Of a stretch of 41,076 nt of DNA, positions 1 through 10,900 are shown one piece after another; position 1 is the stretch's first letter, and every line of letters begins with the position of its first letter. The position numbers and the translations under genes were made by a program. The stretch is taken from contig CAMATN010000033.1 in assembly GCA_945861155.1 (NCBI GenBank), positions 1 through 41,076 of the forward strand, read 5' to 3'. Origin of the DNA: Rhizobium sp. Q54. Lineage in GTDB: Bacteria; Pseudomonadota; Alphaproteobacteria; ATCC43930; CGMCC-115725. The notes below the pieces were generated by a model. That model saw only the letters and a list, made by a program, of their open reading frames with translations. It ran no database searches and was not told where the DNA came from.

Positions 1-251
1 CGAAGCGGGCGGCGAGCGATGCCCCAGCACGCTCGCCGGCAAGCTGAAGTCGGCACCGTCCCACAGACGGATGCCGAAATTTGCTCGGGAGTCGGGCGGG
101 TAGCCCGACGCGCGCGACTTGCTGCAAAGCCATATTCTCGATCTCTTCCTAGGTCAATCTCGAGAACCGTGCCGGCGCGCACGCTGGGTTCAAACCACAC
201 CTCGGGATCCTGCTACTGATTGCGGAGCTACCTTAATTTCGTTTTTTGATC
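1..251. other. window edge, no supportable gene
   Basis: No gene can be supported in this stretch. On the minus strand an open frame runs off the window edge; it encodes a segment containing FEPSVRAGTVLEIDLG and has an in-frame TAG just upstream of any possible start. This could be the remnant or the start of a gene whose body lies outside the window. The short plus-strand open frame here is arginine/serine-rich and looks like an antisense artefact. I recognise no family in either. Confidence 0.3.
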
Positions 252-1319
252 TTATCTAAATTCACCTTCATGATCTCTCCACCAAGCCAGAAGATCATCC
301 GTGCGCCAAAATTCAAACTCCTGTTTCGTCAAGGCATTGAAGCGCTGCACCGACTTGTACGTCACTGATATGCTCTTATCTGTTTTTATCATCTCGACCA
401 AAATGGGTAATATTGTTTTGTCGTTTTCTGGATAATTGTCTAAAGCTGCCTGACGTTCGATAGGGTTCTTGCTCCTCAGGGATTGCCGCATTGCATCTGG
501 CGCTTGCGGTATTTTGAATTGTAATTGAAGCTGAACTCCCACCTTCTTATCATATATAATCGCCGTCGCAGTAGACTCGGCAAGCTTACGTACATCCGCG
601 TTTTGTGATTCGGGTCTATTGCCAGCCACGACTTGCAATAAATATTCAAAGGCAGGACGATCATCGCCGCGCGCTAGGGTAGCCAGATTTCCCAGTTGAA
701 TAAGTAGATCGTATGAACCCATTTGAGCCCGTATCGGCTCGACCGTTACGTGAACCTGCTGTTGCGTAGCTTTATCGACGGCCGACCTAATAGTTGGCTC
801 CAGTGCTATTACTGCGTCTTTCGTTTGGCCCTCGATTATTTGGCGGATTTCTGGAGCTTGGTCCTCCAATCCCTTTGCGACCTGGCCGGAAACCTCAGCG
901 CGAATGATGTTTTGTAGCTCGTTTGCGGTGCGCTCCTTGGCCGCCTTAATTACCAGCGAGGTTATGTTTTCACCACGAAATTCATTATCAACTCGCTTGG
1001 CCACTTCCGCGCGGACATTCGAGAGTTCCTGGGCAATCTTCGTGTTAGCCTCCACAATTGTTGCATTAACCGACGACGCCATGTCTGCGCGCATTTGCGC
1101 GATCGATGAATATTGGAGAACACCCGCCCCAGCCACAAGGAGGAGGAGAAATGCAGCCGCAATCTTATAAAGAGACCCAAAGAAAATCCGATCCTTTTCG
1201 ATTTGTGTTTGGGCAAACTGAAGGTAACTGTTATTGCGATCAATCTCCTCGCGAATCAGGCGTGAAACAACGGCAGGGTCGATAGGTACAGCCGCGGACG
1301 GTTCAGACAAATCGGTCAT
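252..1319 (-). CDS. membrane-anchored coiled-coil protein, unknown function
   Basis: I do not recognise a named family. The protein of about 355 residues has a short acidic N-terminus, a single hydrophobic segment near residues 50-70 (AAAFLLLLVAGAGVLQYSS), and then a long Ala/Glu/Lys-rich stretch (roughly 70-200) with repeated VRAEV, IIRAEV and IEGQTKDAV patterns typical of a coiled coil. The C-terminal part (NPIERQAALDNYPEND, LPILVEMIKTD) resembles a short HEAT-like helical repeat. This suggests an inner-membrane anchor with a rod-like soluble domain. The DNA is visibly richer in A and T than the flanking genes, which hints at horizontal acquisition. The ATG at 1317-1319 was chosen; an in-frame GTG three codons upstream (1328) is possible, and neither has a clear ribosome-binding site. 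It lies just downstream of dnaB on the same strand, and co-transcription is possible. Confidence 0.7.
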   Translation of the reverse strand: MTDLSEPSAAVPIDPAVVSRLIREEIDRNNSYLQFAQTQIEKDRIFFGSLYKIAAAFLLLLVAGAGVLQYSSIAQMRADMASSVNATIVEANTKIAQELSNVRAEVAKRVDNEFRGENITSLVIKAAKERTANELQNIIRAEVSGQVAKGLEDQAPEIRQIIEGQTKDAVIALEPTIRSAVDKATQQQVHVTVEPIRAQMGSYDLLIQLGNLATLARGDDRPAFEYLLQVVAGNRPESQNADVRKLAESTATAIIYDKKVGVQLQLQFKIPQAPDAMRQSLRSKNPIERQAALDNYPENDKTILPILVEMIKTDKSISVTYKSVQRFNALTKQEFEFWRTDDLLAWWRDHEGEFR

Positions 1320-1345
1320 ATTGTTCACTGCTATGTTCGTATGCG

Positions 1346-2884
<1,539 letters not shown>

Positions 2885-2973
2885 GGGCGACGATAGCACC
2901 GCCGGATGCGCCGACCGCCGGCCCATTCATCCCCAGCCTGTGGAACGCGGGGATGAAGTCCGAGCGGTGCGAA

Positions 2974-4239
2974 TTAGGCGACGCGGCCGGTGGTTTCCAC
3001 CCCGGCGTTTTGGACCACGGCGCTTTGGACCATGGGGTTGTGCGCCCGTTCCCAATCGACGATGTAGTCGCGAGTCAGCGGCACCGTGTCGCCGCTCTTC
3101 GCGAGCTGCATCTGAAAGACGAAATGGCCGTCGCGGCGAAAAGCCAATTCGGCGCCGACCAGGTACATTTCCCACATCCGGCAAAACCGCTCGTCGTAGA
3201 GCCCACGAATGCGATCACGGTTCTGCTCGAAGCGATGGCGCCAGGCGCGCAGCGTCTCGGCGTAGTGGCGGCGGAGGATCTCGACATCGGTGATCCACAG
3301 CTGTGCCCGCTCGGCCTCGGGAACGACCTCGGACAGCGCCGGCGAATAGCCGCCGGGAAAGATGTACTTGCGCAGCCACGGATTGGTCGTGCCCGGCCCG
3401 CTCATGCGGCCGATCGAGTGCAAGAGGGCCACGCCCTCGGGGGCGAGCAGCTCGCTCAGCTTGCGGAAGAAGGCGGGGTACTGGTTGATGCCGACATGCT
3501 CGAACATGCCGACCGAGACGACGCGGTCGTAACGGCCGGTTTCCTCGCGATAATCGCGCAGGTGAAAGCGCACCCGGTCGGCCAGACCAGCTTCCGCCGC
3601 TCGCCGGTTGGCCACCTTGTGCTGCTCTTGCGACAGGGTGAGCCCGGTGACGTCGGCGCCGGATTGGGCTGCGATATAGAGCGCCAGACCGCCCCACCCC
3701 GAGCCGATGTCGAGCACCTTCTGGCCCGGGCCGAGCAAGAGCTTTGATGCGATGTGCCGCTTCTTGTTCTGCTGCGCGGTGTCGAGGTCGTCCTCCGGCA
3801 AGCGGAAATAGGCGCAGGAATATTGCCGGTCGCGGTCGAGAAACAGCTCGTAAAGCTGGTCGGACAGATCGTAGTGATGGGCGACGTTGCGCCGGGCGCG
3901 CGGCGCGCGATTGTATTGGTGCAGACGGCGGACGAGACGGCCGGCGGCCTGGCCCAGCCACAGCAGCAGCGCATTGGGCTGGGACGCGTCGTTCGCCACC
4001 AGGATGTCGATGAAATCGTAGAGACTGCCGTCCTCGATGGTTAGCGTTCCGTCCATGTAGGCCTCCGGCACGAACAGCCGCGGCTTCAGCAACAGCTTCC
4101 AGTGGAGCGCCCGGTCGTGCAGGCGCACGGTCGCGGCCGAGCCGGGCGAGCCCTCGAACACATGAACCTTGCCGGCGGCGTCGATGACGCTGAGGCGGCC
4201 AATTCGGATGAACCGGGAAAGCAACGACGCGAACAGCAT
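2974..4239 (-). CDS. cfa: cyclopropane-fatty-acyl-phospholipid synthase
   Basis: The enzyme transfers a methylene group from S-adenosylmethionine to the cis double bond of membrane phospholipid acyl chains, a common stationary-phase or acid-stress modification. The 421-residue product has the family layout: an N-terminal lipid-binding region (SVIDAAGKVHVFEGSPG, LFVPEAYMDGTLTIEDGSLYDFI), the NVAHHYDLSDQLYELFLD segment, the SAM-binding motif VLDIGSGWGGLALYIA near residue 170, LTLSQEQ, MFEHVG, and FPGGYSPALSEV toward the end. The ATG at 4237-4239 (MLFASLLSRF) was chosen because upstream sequence on this strand is antisense to the next genes and shows no homology. It is transcribed divergently from the gene starting at 4459. 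The neighbouring Ldh and MFS genes do not suggest a shared pathway. Confidence 0.95.
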   Translation of the reverse strand: MLFASLLSRFIRIGRLSVIDAAGKVHVFEGSPGSAATVRLHDRALHWKLLLKPRLFVPEAYMDGTLTIEDGSLYDFIDILVANDASQPNALLLWLGQAAGRLVRRLHQYNRAPRARRNVAHHYDLSDQLYELFLDRDRQYSCAYFRLPEDDLDTAQQNKKRHIASKLLLGPGQKVLDIGSGWGGLALYIAAQSGADVTGLTLSQEQHKVANRRAAEAGLADRVRFHLRDYREETGRYDRVVSVGMFEHVGINQYPAFFRKLSELLAPEGVALLHSIGRMSGPGTTNPWLRKYIFPGGYSPALSEVVPEAERAQLWITDVEILRRHYAETLRAWRHRFEQNRDRIRGLYDERFCRMWEMYLVGAELAFRRDGHFVFQMQLAKSGDTVPLTRDYIVDWERAHNPMVQSAVVQNAGVETTGRVA

Positions 4240-4458
4240 GGCGTCAGAATATCGGGCAACTGAGCAGGATAGTAACCCCCAAAGCCGCTTGCCGGTCGCG
4301 GCATGGCGGCCAACCCGCGCTCCACCCTGGTTGCCTCGCTCCCCGCCTTGACAGAGCCGTGCGAGGGCTCGCGTAATCATTGGGCGAAAGCAAGGCGGGC
4401 GAGGAGGGGCGGCCGATTGCGGGCGCCGCTGGCGTCGCGCCGAGCTGAAAGGAAGCCG

Positions 4459-4803
4459 ATGCCGGACGATAATTTTGCCGACGATACCGAAATCATTCGC
4501 GCCGCCTACGCCGAAAAGGTCAAGGAAGCCTTCAAGGTCTTCGCCGAGAACCTTGGCATGGGCCAGAACGAAAAGAGCTCCAAGGACCGCTTTTCGCGTT
4601 CGCTGGAACTGGTGCGCAAGGCTCGGGACATGGCGCTGGAGGTGAGTTCCGGGGTGGTTGTCGTGGAGCCGACGGCGGCCGCCGCCAAAATCTTGGCCGA
4701 CAGCGAGCCGAATGCTGCCGACAGCCTTTCGCTGGAAGACCAGGCGATGATCCAGCAGGCGCTGGCCGGAACGACCGGGCTGAAGCCGGTCACCCGCAGA
4801 TAG
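4459..4803 (+). CDS. conserved small hypothetical protein
   Basis: A 114-residue soluble protein with no signal peptide or membrane segment. The N-terminal half is helical and charged (EIIRAAYAEKVKEAFKVFAENL), followed by SRSLELVRKARDMAL; the C-terminal half has VVVVEPTAAAAKILAD. I do not recognise the family. The ATG at 4459 has a purine-rich GAAAGGAAG just upstream, whereas an in-frame start near 4303 would add an Arg-rich leader that looks non-coding. It is followed after 12 nt by the Ldh-family dehydrogenase gene on the same strand, so the two are probably co-transcribed. It is divergent from cfa. Confidence 0.8.
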   Translation: MPDDNFADDTEIIRAAYAEKVKEAFKVFAENLGMGQNEKSSKDRFSRSLELVRKARDMALEVSSGVVVVEPTAAAAKILADSEPNAADSLSLEDQAMIQQALAGTTGLKPVTRR

Positions 4804-4815
4804 GGCCGCGAAGAG

Positions 4816-5889
4816 ATGGCCGATAACCCCACCCGCGACACGCCTCGCATCGCCGCGTCCGGCCTGACCCAATGCATCGCCGCCGCCTACCGCGCCGCCG
4901 GCATCGCCGCGGCGGAGGCGCAGCGCGCCGCGGAATTGATGGCCGCCTCCGATCTGTCCGGCGCCGACGGGCACGGCGTCTTCCGCCTGCCGCAATATAT
5001 CCGCCGGATCAAGGCGGGCGGCCTCAATACCGCACCCGACATCCGGGTGATCCGCGGCGCAAAGGCGAGCGCGCTGGTCGATGGCGATAACGGGCTCGGC
5101 AGTCTGGTCGTCTCCCGCGCCGTCGAGGAGGCGATCGTACTGGCCCGCGAATATGGGGTCGGTTGGGTCGGCGTGCGGCGCGGCAATCATGCCGGGGCGG
5201 CCGCGGTCTACGCCGCGATGCCGCTGATGCATGACATGATCGGGCTCTATTTCGCGGTCGGCAACGCCAACCACCTGCCGCCCTGGGGCGGCATCGACAT
5301 GCTGCTGTCGACCAATCCGATCGCGATCGCGGTGCCGGCGCTCGATGAGCCGCCGCTCATTCTCGACATGGCGACGACGGTCGCCGCTTACGGCAAGGTC
5401 AAGGTCGCGGCGCAGCAGGGCAAGGCGATGCCGGAAGGCTGGATGATCGACCGCGAGGGAAGGCCATTGACCGACCCCAACCGCGCCGATGACGGGTTCC
5501 TGTTGCCGATCGGCGGTTACAAGGGCGCGGCACTGGCGCTGATGTTCGGGCTCTTGGCCGGCACGCTGAACGGCGCGGCCAACGGCGCCGACGTCGTCGA
5601 TTTCAACAACGACGACACCACCCCGACCAATACCGGCCAGGCGATCTGCGTCATCGACATCGAGGCGTTCGGCGAACCCGTTGCCTTCAAGCGCCAGGTC
5701 GACGCGGTGATCCGGCAATTGCACGGCTCGGCCCTGCTGCCGGGGTTCGACCAAATCCGCCTCCCCGGAGAGGACCGCCACCGCCGCATCGCCGAGCGCG
5801 AGGCCAACGGCGTCCCGATCCCGCCGGCATTGCTTGCCGCGCTCGACCGGCTCGCCGCCGAGCTGGCGATACCGAAGCTGTTCGGCTGA
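4816..5889 (+). CDS. Ldh-family NAD(P)-dependent oxidoreductase (malate/L-lactate dehydrogenase type)
   Basis: A member of the LDH2/MDH2 family, whose members oxidise 2-hydroxyacids such as malate, L-lactate, ureidoglycolate or 2,3-diketo-gulonate with NAD(P). Visible family features are the catalytic-His region GADGHGVFRLPQYI near residue 55, GDNGLGSLVVSRAV, VRRGNHAGAAAVYA, LSTNPIAIAVP, the metal/cofactor loop LDMATTVAAYGKVKVAA, and the C-terminal LPIGGYKGAALALM. The length of 357 residues is normal for the family. The substrate cannot be read from sequence. It sits 12 nt after the small hypothetical gene and 28 nt before an MFS exporter gene, so a three-gene transcript moving or oxidising a small acid is plausible but inferred. 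Confidence 0.9.
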   Translation: MADNPTRDTPRIAASGLTQCIAAAYRAAGIAAAEAQRAAELMAASDLSGADGHGVFRLPQYIRRIKAGGLNTAPDIRVIRGAKASALVDGDNGLGSLVVSRAVEEAIVLAREYGVGWVGVRRGNHAGAAAVYAAMPLMHDMIGLYFAVGNANHLPPWGGIDMLLSTNPIAIAVPALDEPPLILDMATTVAAYGKVKVAAQQGKAMPEGWMIDREGRPLTDPNRADDGFLLPIGGYKGAALALMFGLLAGTLNGAANGADVVDFNNDDTTPTNTGQAICVIDIEAFGEPVAFKRQVDAVIRQLHGSALLPGFDQIRLPGEDRHRRIAEREANGVPIPPALLAALDRLAAELAIPKLFG

Positions 5890-5917
5890 ACGGCTGCCGG
5901 CGAAAAATGCAGAGGTG

Positions 5918-7342
5918 ATGCAAACGCGGATGCAGCCGCGCACGCGGCAGCTGGTCATTTCGCTGATCGTCGCCTGCGCGATGTTCATGCAGAACCTCGA
6001 TTCGACGATCATCGCGACGGCGCTGCCGGCGATCGCGCTGTCGCTTGGCGAGAACCCGCTGCGCCTCAACGTCGCGATCACCTGCTATCTGTTGAGCTTG
6101 GCGGTGTTCATCCCGATCAGCGGCTGGACCGCCGACCGCTTTGGCGCCCGGCGCGTGTTCACCGCCGCGATTATCGTGTTCACGATCGGCTCGATCGGCT
6201 GCGGCCTGTCCCAATCGCTGTGGATGCTGGTCGTCGCCCGCATCGTGCAGGGCATCGGCGGCGCGATGATGGTGCCGGTCGGCCGGCTCGTGCTGCTGAA
6301 GACGGTGCCCAAATCCGAGCTGGTGCGAGCGATGTCGTATGTCAGCGTGCCGGCGCTGATCGGCCCGATAATGGGGCCGCCGCTCGGCGGTCTGATCGTG
6401 ACCTACGGTTCGTGGCCGTGGATTTTTTTCATCAACATCCCGGTCGGCGTGCTGGGGGTGATGCTGGTCAATCTGTTCGTCGACAATTTACGCGAGGAAC
6501 GGGTCCGGCCGTTCGATCTGCGCGGCTTCGTGCTGACCGGCATCGGGCTGGCGAGCCTCGCTCTCGGCTTCGAGACGATCGGCCGCGGCGAATTGCCGAT
6601 GGTCACGGTGGCGGGCCTCCTGGCGGGCGGCGTGCTGTGCCTCGTTCTCTACGGGCGGCATGCAAAGCGGGTCGATCATCCGATCATCGACCTCGCGCTG
6701 ATGCGGATCCCGACCTATGCGATGACAACGATCGGCGGCTTTGTGTTCCGCATGGGGATGGGGGCGCTGCCGTTTCTGATGCCCTTGATGTTGCAGATCG
6801 GGTTCGGCCTCGACGCGCTGTCGTCGGGTCTGCTGACCCTGGCCAGCGCCGCCGGCGCGATGACGATGAAGGTCACCGTGAGCCCGATCATCCGCGTCTT
6901 CGGCTTCCGTCGGGTGCTGCTCGTCAATACGTTGTTGTGCAGCGCCTTTCTGTTCGCCTACTCGTTTTTCGAGCCGGCGACGCCGCATGTCGTGATCTTT
7001 CTGGCGCTGCTCGCGGGCGGGTTTTTCCGCTCCTTGCAGATGACCAGCCTCAACAGTTTGAGCTATGCCGACGTGCCGCCCGGCATGCTGAGCCGCGCCA
7101 CCAGCCTGACCAGCATGACCCAGCAACTGTCGCAAAGCATGGGCGTCGGCACCGGCGCGGTGCTGCTTTACGTGTTGCTGGACTTGCATGGAGGAACGGT
7201 GCCGGGACCCGCCGATTTTTCGTTCGCGCTCGCCGCGGTCGGCTTTATCTCGATGCTGTCGGTCCCGTTTTTCCTCCGGATGTCGCCCGATGCGGGCGCC
7301 GAAGTCAGCGGCCGTGCCGTGGCGAAGCCCACGGTCCCCTGA
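5918..7342 (+). CDS. DHA2-family MFS drug/metabolite exporter
   Basis: A proton-driven major facilitator of the EmrB/QacA type with about 14 predicted hydrophobic segments over 474 residues. The N-terminal LDSTIIATALPAIALSL is the conserved TM1 motif of the DHA2 family. The loop GWTADRFGARRVF is MFS motif A, and GPIMGPPLGGLIVTYGSW followed by PWIFFINIPVGV is antiporter motif C. No EmrA-like adaptor gene is present, so it probably exports into the periplasm on its own. The ATG at 5918 has AGAGG close upstream; a second ATG four codons later (5930) is equally possible. The gene follows the Ldh-family gene by 28 nt. The substrate is unknown. Confidence 0.93.
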   Translation: MQTRMQPRTRQLVISLIVACAMFMQNLDSTIIATALPAIALSLGENPLRLNVAITCYLLSLAVFIPISGWTADRFGARRVFTAAIIVFTIGSIGCGLSQSLWMLVVARIVQGIGGAMMVPVGRLVLLKTVPKSELVRAMSYVSVPALIGPIMGPPLGGLIVTYGSWPWIFFINIPVGVLGVMLVNLFVDNLREERVRPFDLRGFVLTGIGLASLALGFETIGRGELPMVTVAGLLAGGVLCLVLYGRHAKRVDHPIIDLALMRIPTYAMTTIGGFVFRMGMGALPFLMPLMLQIGFGLDALSSGLLTLASAAGAMTMKVTVSPIIRVFGFRRVLLVNTLLCSAFLFAYSFFEPATPHVVIFLALLAGGFFRSLQMTSLNSLSYADVPPGMLSRATSLTSMTQQLSQSMGVGTGAVLLYVLLDLHGGTVPGPADFSFALAAVGFISMLSVPFFLRMSPDAGAEVSGRAVAKPTVP

Positions 7343-7380
7343 CATGCCAGGGACGGCGGCTCGCGGCGATCACCGAGGCG

Positions 7381-7536
7381 CTGACGGATCCCGGCTTTCG
7401 CCGGGATGACCGCGCGGTTTGATACCAAGCGCCGTAATTAACGATTCGTCATGCCCGGCCTTGTGCCGGGCATCCACGTCTTGAATTCGTCGCAAACTCA
7501 AAGGCATGGATGGCCGGGCCAAGCCCGGCCATGACG
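7381..7536. repeat. cluster of three REP-like palindromes
   Basis: Three GC-rich palindromic units follow the MFS gene: one around 7386-7410 built on ATCCCGGC and GCCGGGAT, one at 7448-7475 built on ATGCCCGGC and GCCGGGCAT, and one at 7505-7536 built on GGCCGGGC and GCCCGGCC. Elements of this ATGCCCGGC type are abundant intergenic repeats in alphaproteobacteria. They lie at the end of convergent transcription (MFS rightward, the 7580 gene leftward), where they may act as transcript-end structures. Confidence 0.7.
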
Positions 7537-7579
7537 GTGAGGGGGTGGAAATCTTACCCGGTTGGTTTGAGAGGTTGCC

Positions 7580-7822
7580 CTACTCGCGCAGTAGCTTTTC
7601 GACGATGTCCTTGGGGATGTCGTCTTTCCAGTTGCGCCCGGTGTTCCAGCCCCACGGGCGGATCGCGTCGCGCTCCTGGATCAGCGCCTGGATTTCGATT
7701 TCGATCACGGCGCCCTCCCGGTTGCCGTTGGCCTGTTCCAGGTAAAGCTCTAAAAGGCGGTCCCAGATCTTGGTCAACCGGGCGTTCTCTTCGGGCGTAA
7801 ACTTAGGTATTGCGGTGGTCAT
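7580..7822 (-). CDS. small hypothetical protein
   Basis: An 80-residue soluble, charged and mostly helical protein: FTPEENARLTKIWDRLLELY, then IEIEIQALIQERDAIRPWG, and the C-terminal WKDDIPKDIVEKLLRE. I recognise no family. There is no signal peptide, membrane segment or Cys motif. Coding is supported by balanced amino-acid composition and by the absence of the Arg/Ala bias seen in the antisense frames. It sits alone between REP palindromes and the large ABC exporter gene, on the same strand as the exporter and about 100 nt downstream of it. Confidence 0.65.
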   Translation of the reverse strand: MTTAIPKFTPEENARLTKIWDRLLELYLEQANGNREGAVIEIEIQALIQERDAIRPWGWNTGRNWKDDIPKDIVEKLLRE

Positions 7823-7927
7823 GGCCCGCTCTTGTCAGCCGTCTCGCAAAAATCGACAAGCAAGCCTAGCACAGCTTTCTTGGGCGATGGGCTAAAATCG
7901 TCAGGAAAACGGCGCGCTTTCTAGCTT

Positions 7928-10900
7928 TCAATCGCCAACCGCCCGCACCTTCTCGCGCGCGCCGCCAAGCTGGCGCCGAATCAGCCTGGCATAAAGACCG
8001 TTGCGCGCAACAAGCTCGGCATGACTGCCGAATTCGACCAGCCGGCCGCCGTCGAGCACGACAAGCAAATCGGCGTGGCGCACCGTCGACAGCCGGTGTG
8101 CGATCACAACAGTCGTCCGGTCGCGCATCAGCGCGTCGAGCGCGCCGCGCACCTGCGCCTCGCTGACCGCGTCGAGGTGCGACGTCGCCTCGTCGAGGAT
8201 CAGGGTCGGCGCGTTTTTCAGAAAGGCGCGGGCGATCGCGACGCGCTGGCGCTGCCCGCCCGATAATTGCACGCCGCGCTCGCCGACCCTGGTGTCGAGC
8301 CCCTCGGGCAGGCTGGCGACAAAATCGGCGAGCGCGGCCTGATCGAGCGCGCGCCGGATCGCCGCCTCGTCGGCATCGGGCCGGGCGAGCAGGACATTGG
8401 CGCGCAGCGTGTCGTTGAACAGATAGGTGTCCTGCGACACCAGCGAGATGCGCCGGCGCAGATGGTCGAGTTCGAAATCCCTCAGATCGACCCCGTCGAT
8501 CATGATCCGCCCGGAGGCCGGGTCCCAGAAGCGGAGCAGCAGGTTGGCGAGCGTCGTCTTGCCGGCGCCGCTGGGGCCGACGATCGCCGCCGTCGCGCCG
8601 GCCGGGATGTCGAGGCTGATACCTTCGAGCGCCGGCCGGCGCGTCCCCGGATAGGCGAAGCCGACCGAAGCGAAGCGGATTGACGAGCCTCCGACCGGGG
8701 CGGGCGGACGGGCCGGCCCGTCGCGGACCGCGGGTTCCTCGCGGTGCACGGCATAGAGCCGGCGGGTCGAGGCGATCGTGTCGGCGAGCTGCCGGCTGAC
8801 ATTGGCGATTTCCGAGATCGGCAGAAACGAGGCCAGCGCCAACAGGATCAACAGCGGCAGCATGGTCGCGGCAAGCTGCTGCTCGGCGACCAGCGAGGCG
8901 CCGACGATCGCGACGGCGAGGCCGCCGAGCCCGGTCGCGATCTCGAGCTGCGCGGTCTGCGACGACAAATCCGAAAGCAGCGTCAGGCGGGTTTTCTGGT
9001 AGGCGCGCACCGCCCGCATGAACCCGTCGCGCCGGCGCCCGACCGCCTGGAACGCGACCAGATCCGAGAGGCCCTGGATCGTTTCGGTGACGTAGGCGCT
9101 GAGGAGGCCGAGACCCTCGCGCGCCTCGGCCCCCTGCCGGTCGATGCGCGCCCGCATCAGCACCGGCGCGAGCCCGGCGTACAGCACGAACGGCAGCAAC
9201 GCGAGCGCGATCGGCCAGGAAATAATCGCCAGGGTCACGAGCACCGCCGACGGCACCAGGATCGCGACCAGGGCCGGCGCCACGGTATGCGCGAAGAAAT
9301 ACTCGACCGTCTCGATGTCCTGGGCCGCCAGCGCGATCAGATCGCCCGACCGGCGCCGCACGAGATAGGCCGGGGCCAGCGAATCGAGCTTTTTGTAGAG
9401 GTCGATCCGCATCTCGGCGAGCAGCCGGTAGGCGATGTCGTGCGCCAGCCAGCTTTCGATCCAGTGCAGCAGCCCGGCTACCGGCGCCAACAAGCCGAGC
9501 AGGATCAACAGATCGGCGAACGGCGCGCCCATCTTGACCGCGGCGACTGCCAGCGCGCCTAAAATGCCGACCCCGATAAAGGCGGCGACCCGACCGATCC
9601 CCGAGGCCACCACGACCGCGAAACGCCGCCGCCACGGCGCGATGATTGCGATCAGGCTCCGCAATGTCGCCGCCGCGCCGATCTGTGCCGCCGCGTCCGC
9701 CGTGGCGGCAGGCGCCGACGCGCCGTAATCGGTCGCGTCCGCCGCGCCCGCTTGTCCCGCCAGCTCGTTGGGCAACAGATCGATGTCGTCGCCGCGCTCC
9801 TCGGCCTGCGCCCCCATCAGCCGGCGATAGGCGCCTTCGCGGCGGATCAGTTCGGCGTGGCGGCCGCTCTCGACGACCCGTCCGTGATCGAGGACGAGAA
9901 TGCGGTCGGCGCCGATCACGCTCGACAGGCGGTGCGCCAGCACCAAGGTCGTGCGGCCGTGGGCGAGCCGGTCGAGCCCCTGCTGGATGATGGCCTCGTT
10001 CTCGGCATCGACCGAGGACAGCGCCTCGTCGAGGATCAAAATGGGCGAATCGCGCAGCAGGGCGCGGGCGATCGCGAGGCGCTGGCGCTGGCCGCCCGAC
10101 AGATTGACCCCGCGCTCCCCGAGCACGGTCTGGTAGCCGTGCGGCAATTGCCGGATGAAATCGTGCGCGTTGGCGTCGCGCGCCGCTTCTTCGAGTTCGG
10201 CCTCGGTCGCGTCCGGCTTGCCGAGCCGCAGATTCTCCTCGACCGTGCCGTGGAACAGGTAGGTGTCCTGATGCACCACGGCGATCTCGCGGCGCAGCGC
10301 CTCGGGATCGAGCGTGCGCACATCCTGGCCGCCGACGCGCACGACCCCGGATTGCGGGTCGAACAGCCGCAGCAGCAGGCGCGCGACCGAGGATTTGCCC
10401 GAACCGCTCGGGCCGACGATGCCGATCTTCTCGCCGGCGGCGACGCTGAACGACAGGCCGTCATGCGCCGCCCGCCGCCCGCCGGGATAGGCGAAACGCA
10501 CATCCTCGAAGGCGATGGTCGGCTGCAACGCGGTTCCCGGCAGCGACCGGGCGGCTCGTGTCGCTTTGGGCGCCGGCGCCACCAGCGGCTCGGCCGCGAA
10601 CAGCGCGTGGATGCCGGCGGCGGCGGCCTGCCCGACCATGCCCTGATGCAACACCGAGCGCAGATCGCGCAGCGGCCGGAACACCTCGGTCCCGGCCATC
10701 AAGACGATCAGCAAAGCCTCCAAGGTCATCGCCCCGTTGGCGACTCGCCAGACGCCGAGCGACAGCGCCGCGGCGGCCCCGATCGCGATCCCGGCATCGG
10801 TGATGCCGCGGGTCATCACGCTGGTCGACAGGACGCGCATCGTCGTCTCCGACAAGATGCGCGCGCGCTCGGCGAGGCGCCTTCCATAGGTCGTGCTCTG

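Noticed and set aside
4240-6081. N-terminal extension of the cyclopropane synthase frame by more than 600 codons
   Set aside because: It runs antisense through the hypothetical and Ldh genes, is Arg-rich, and the family start fits the ATG at 4239.
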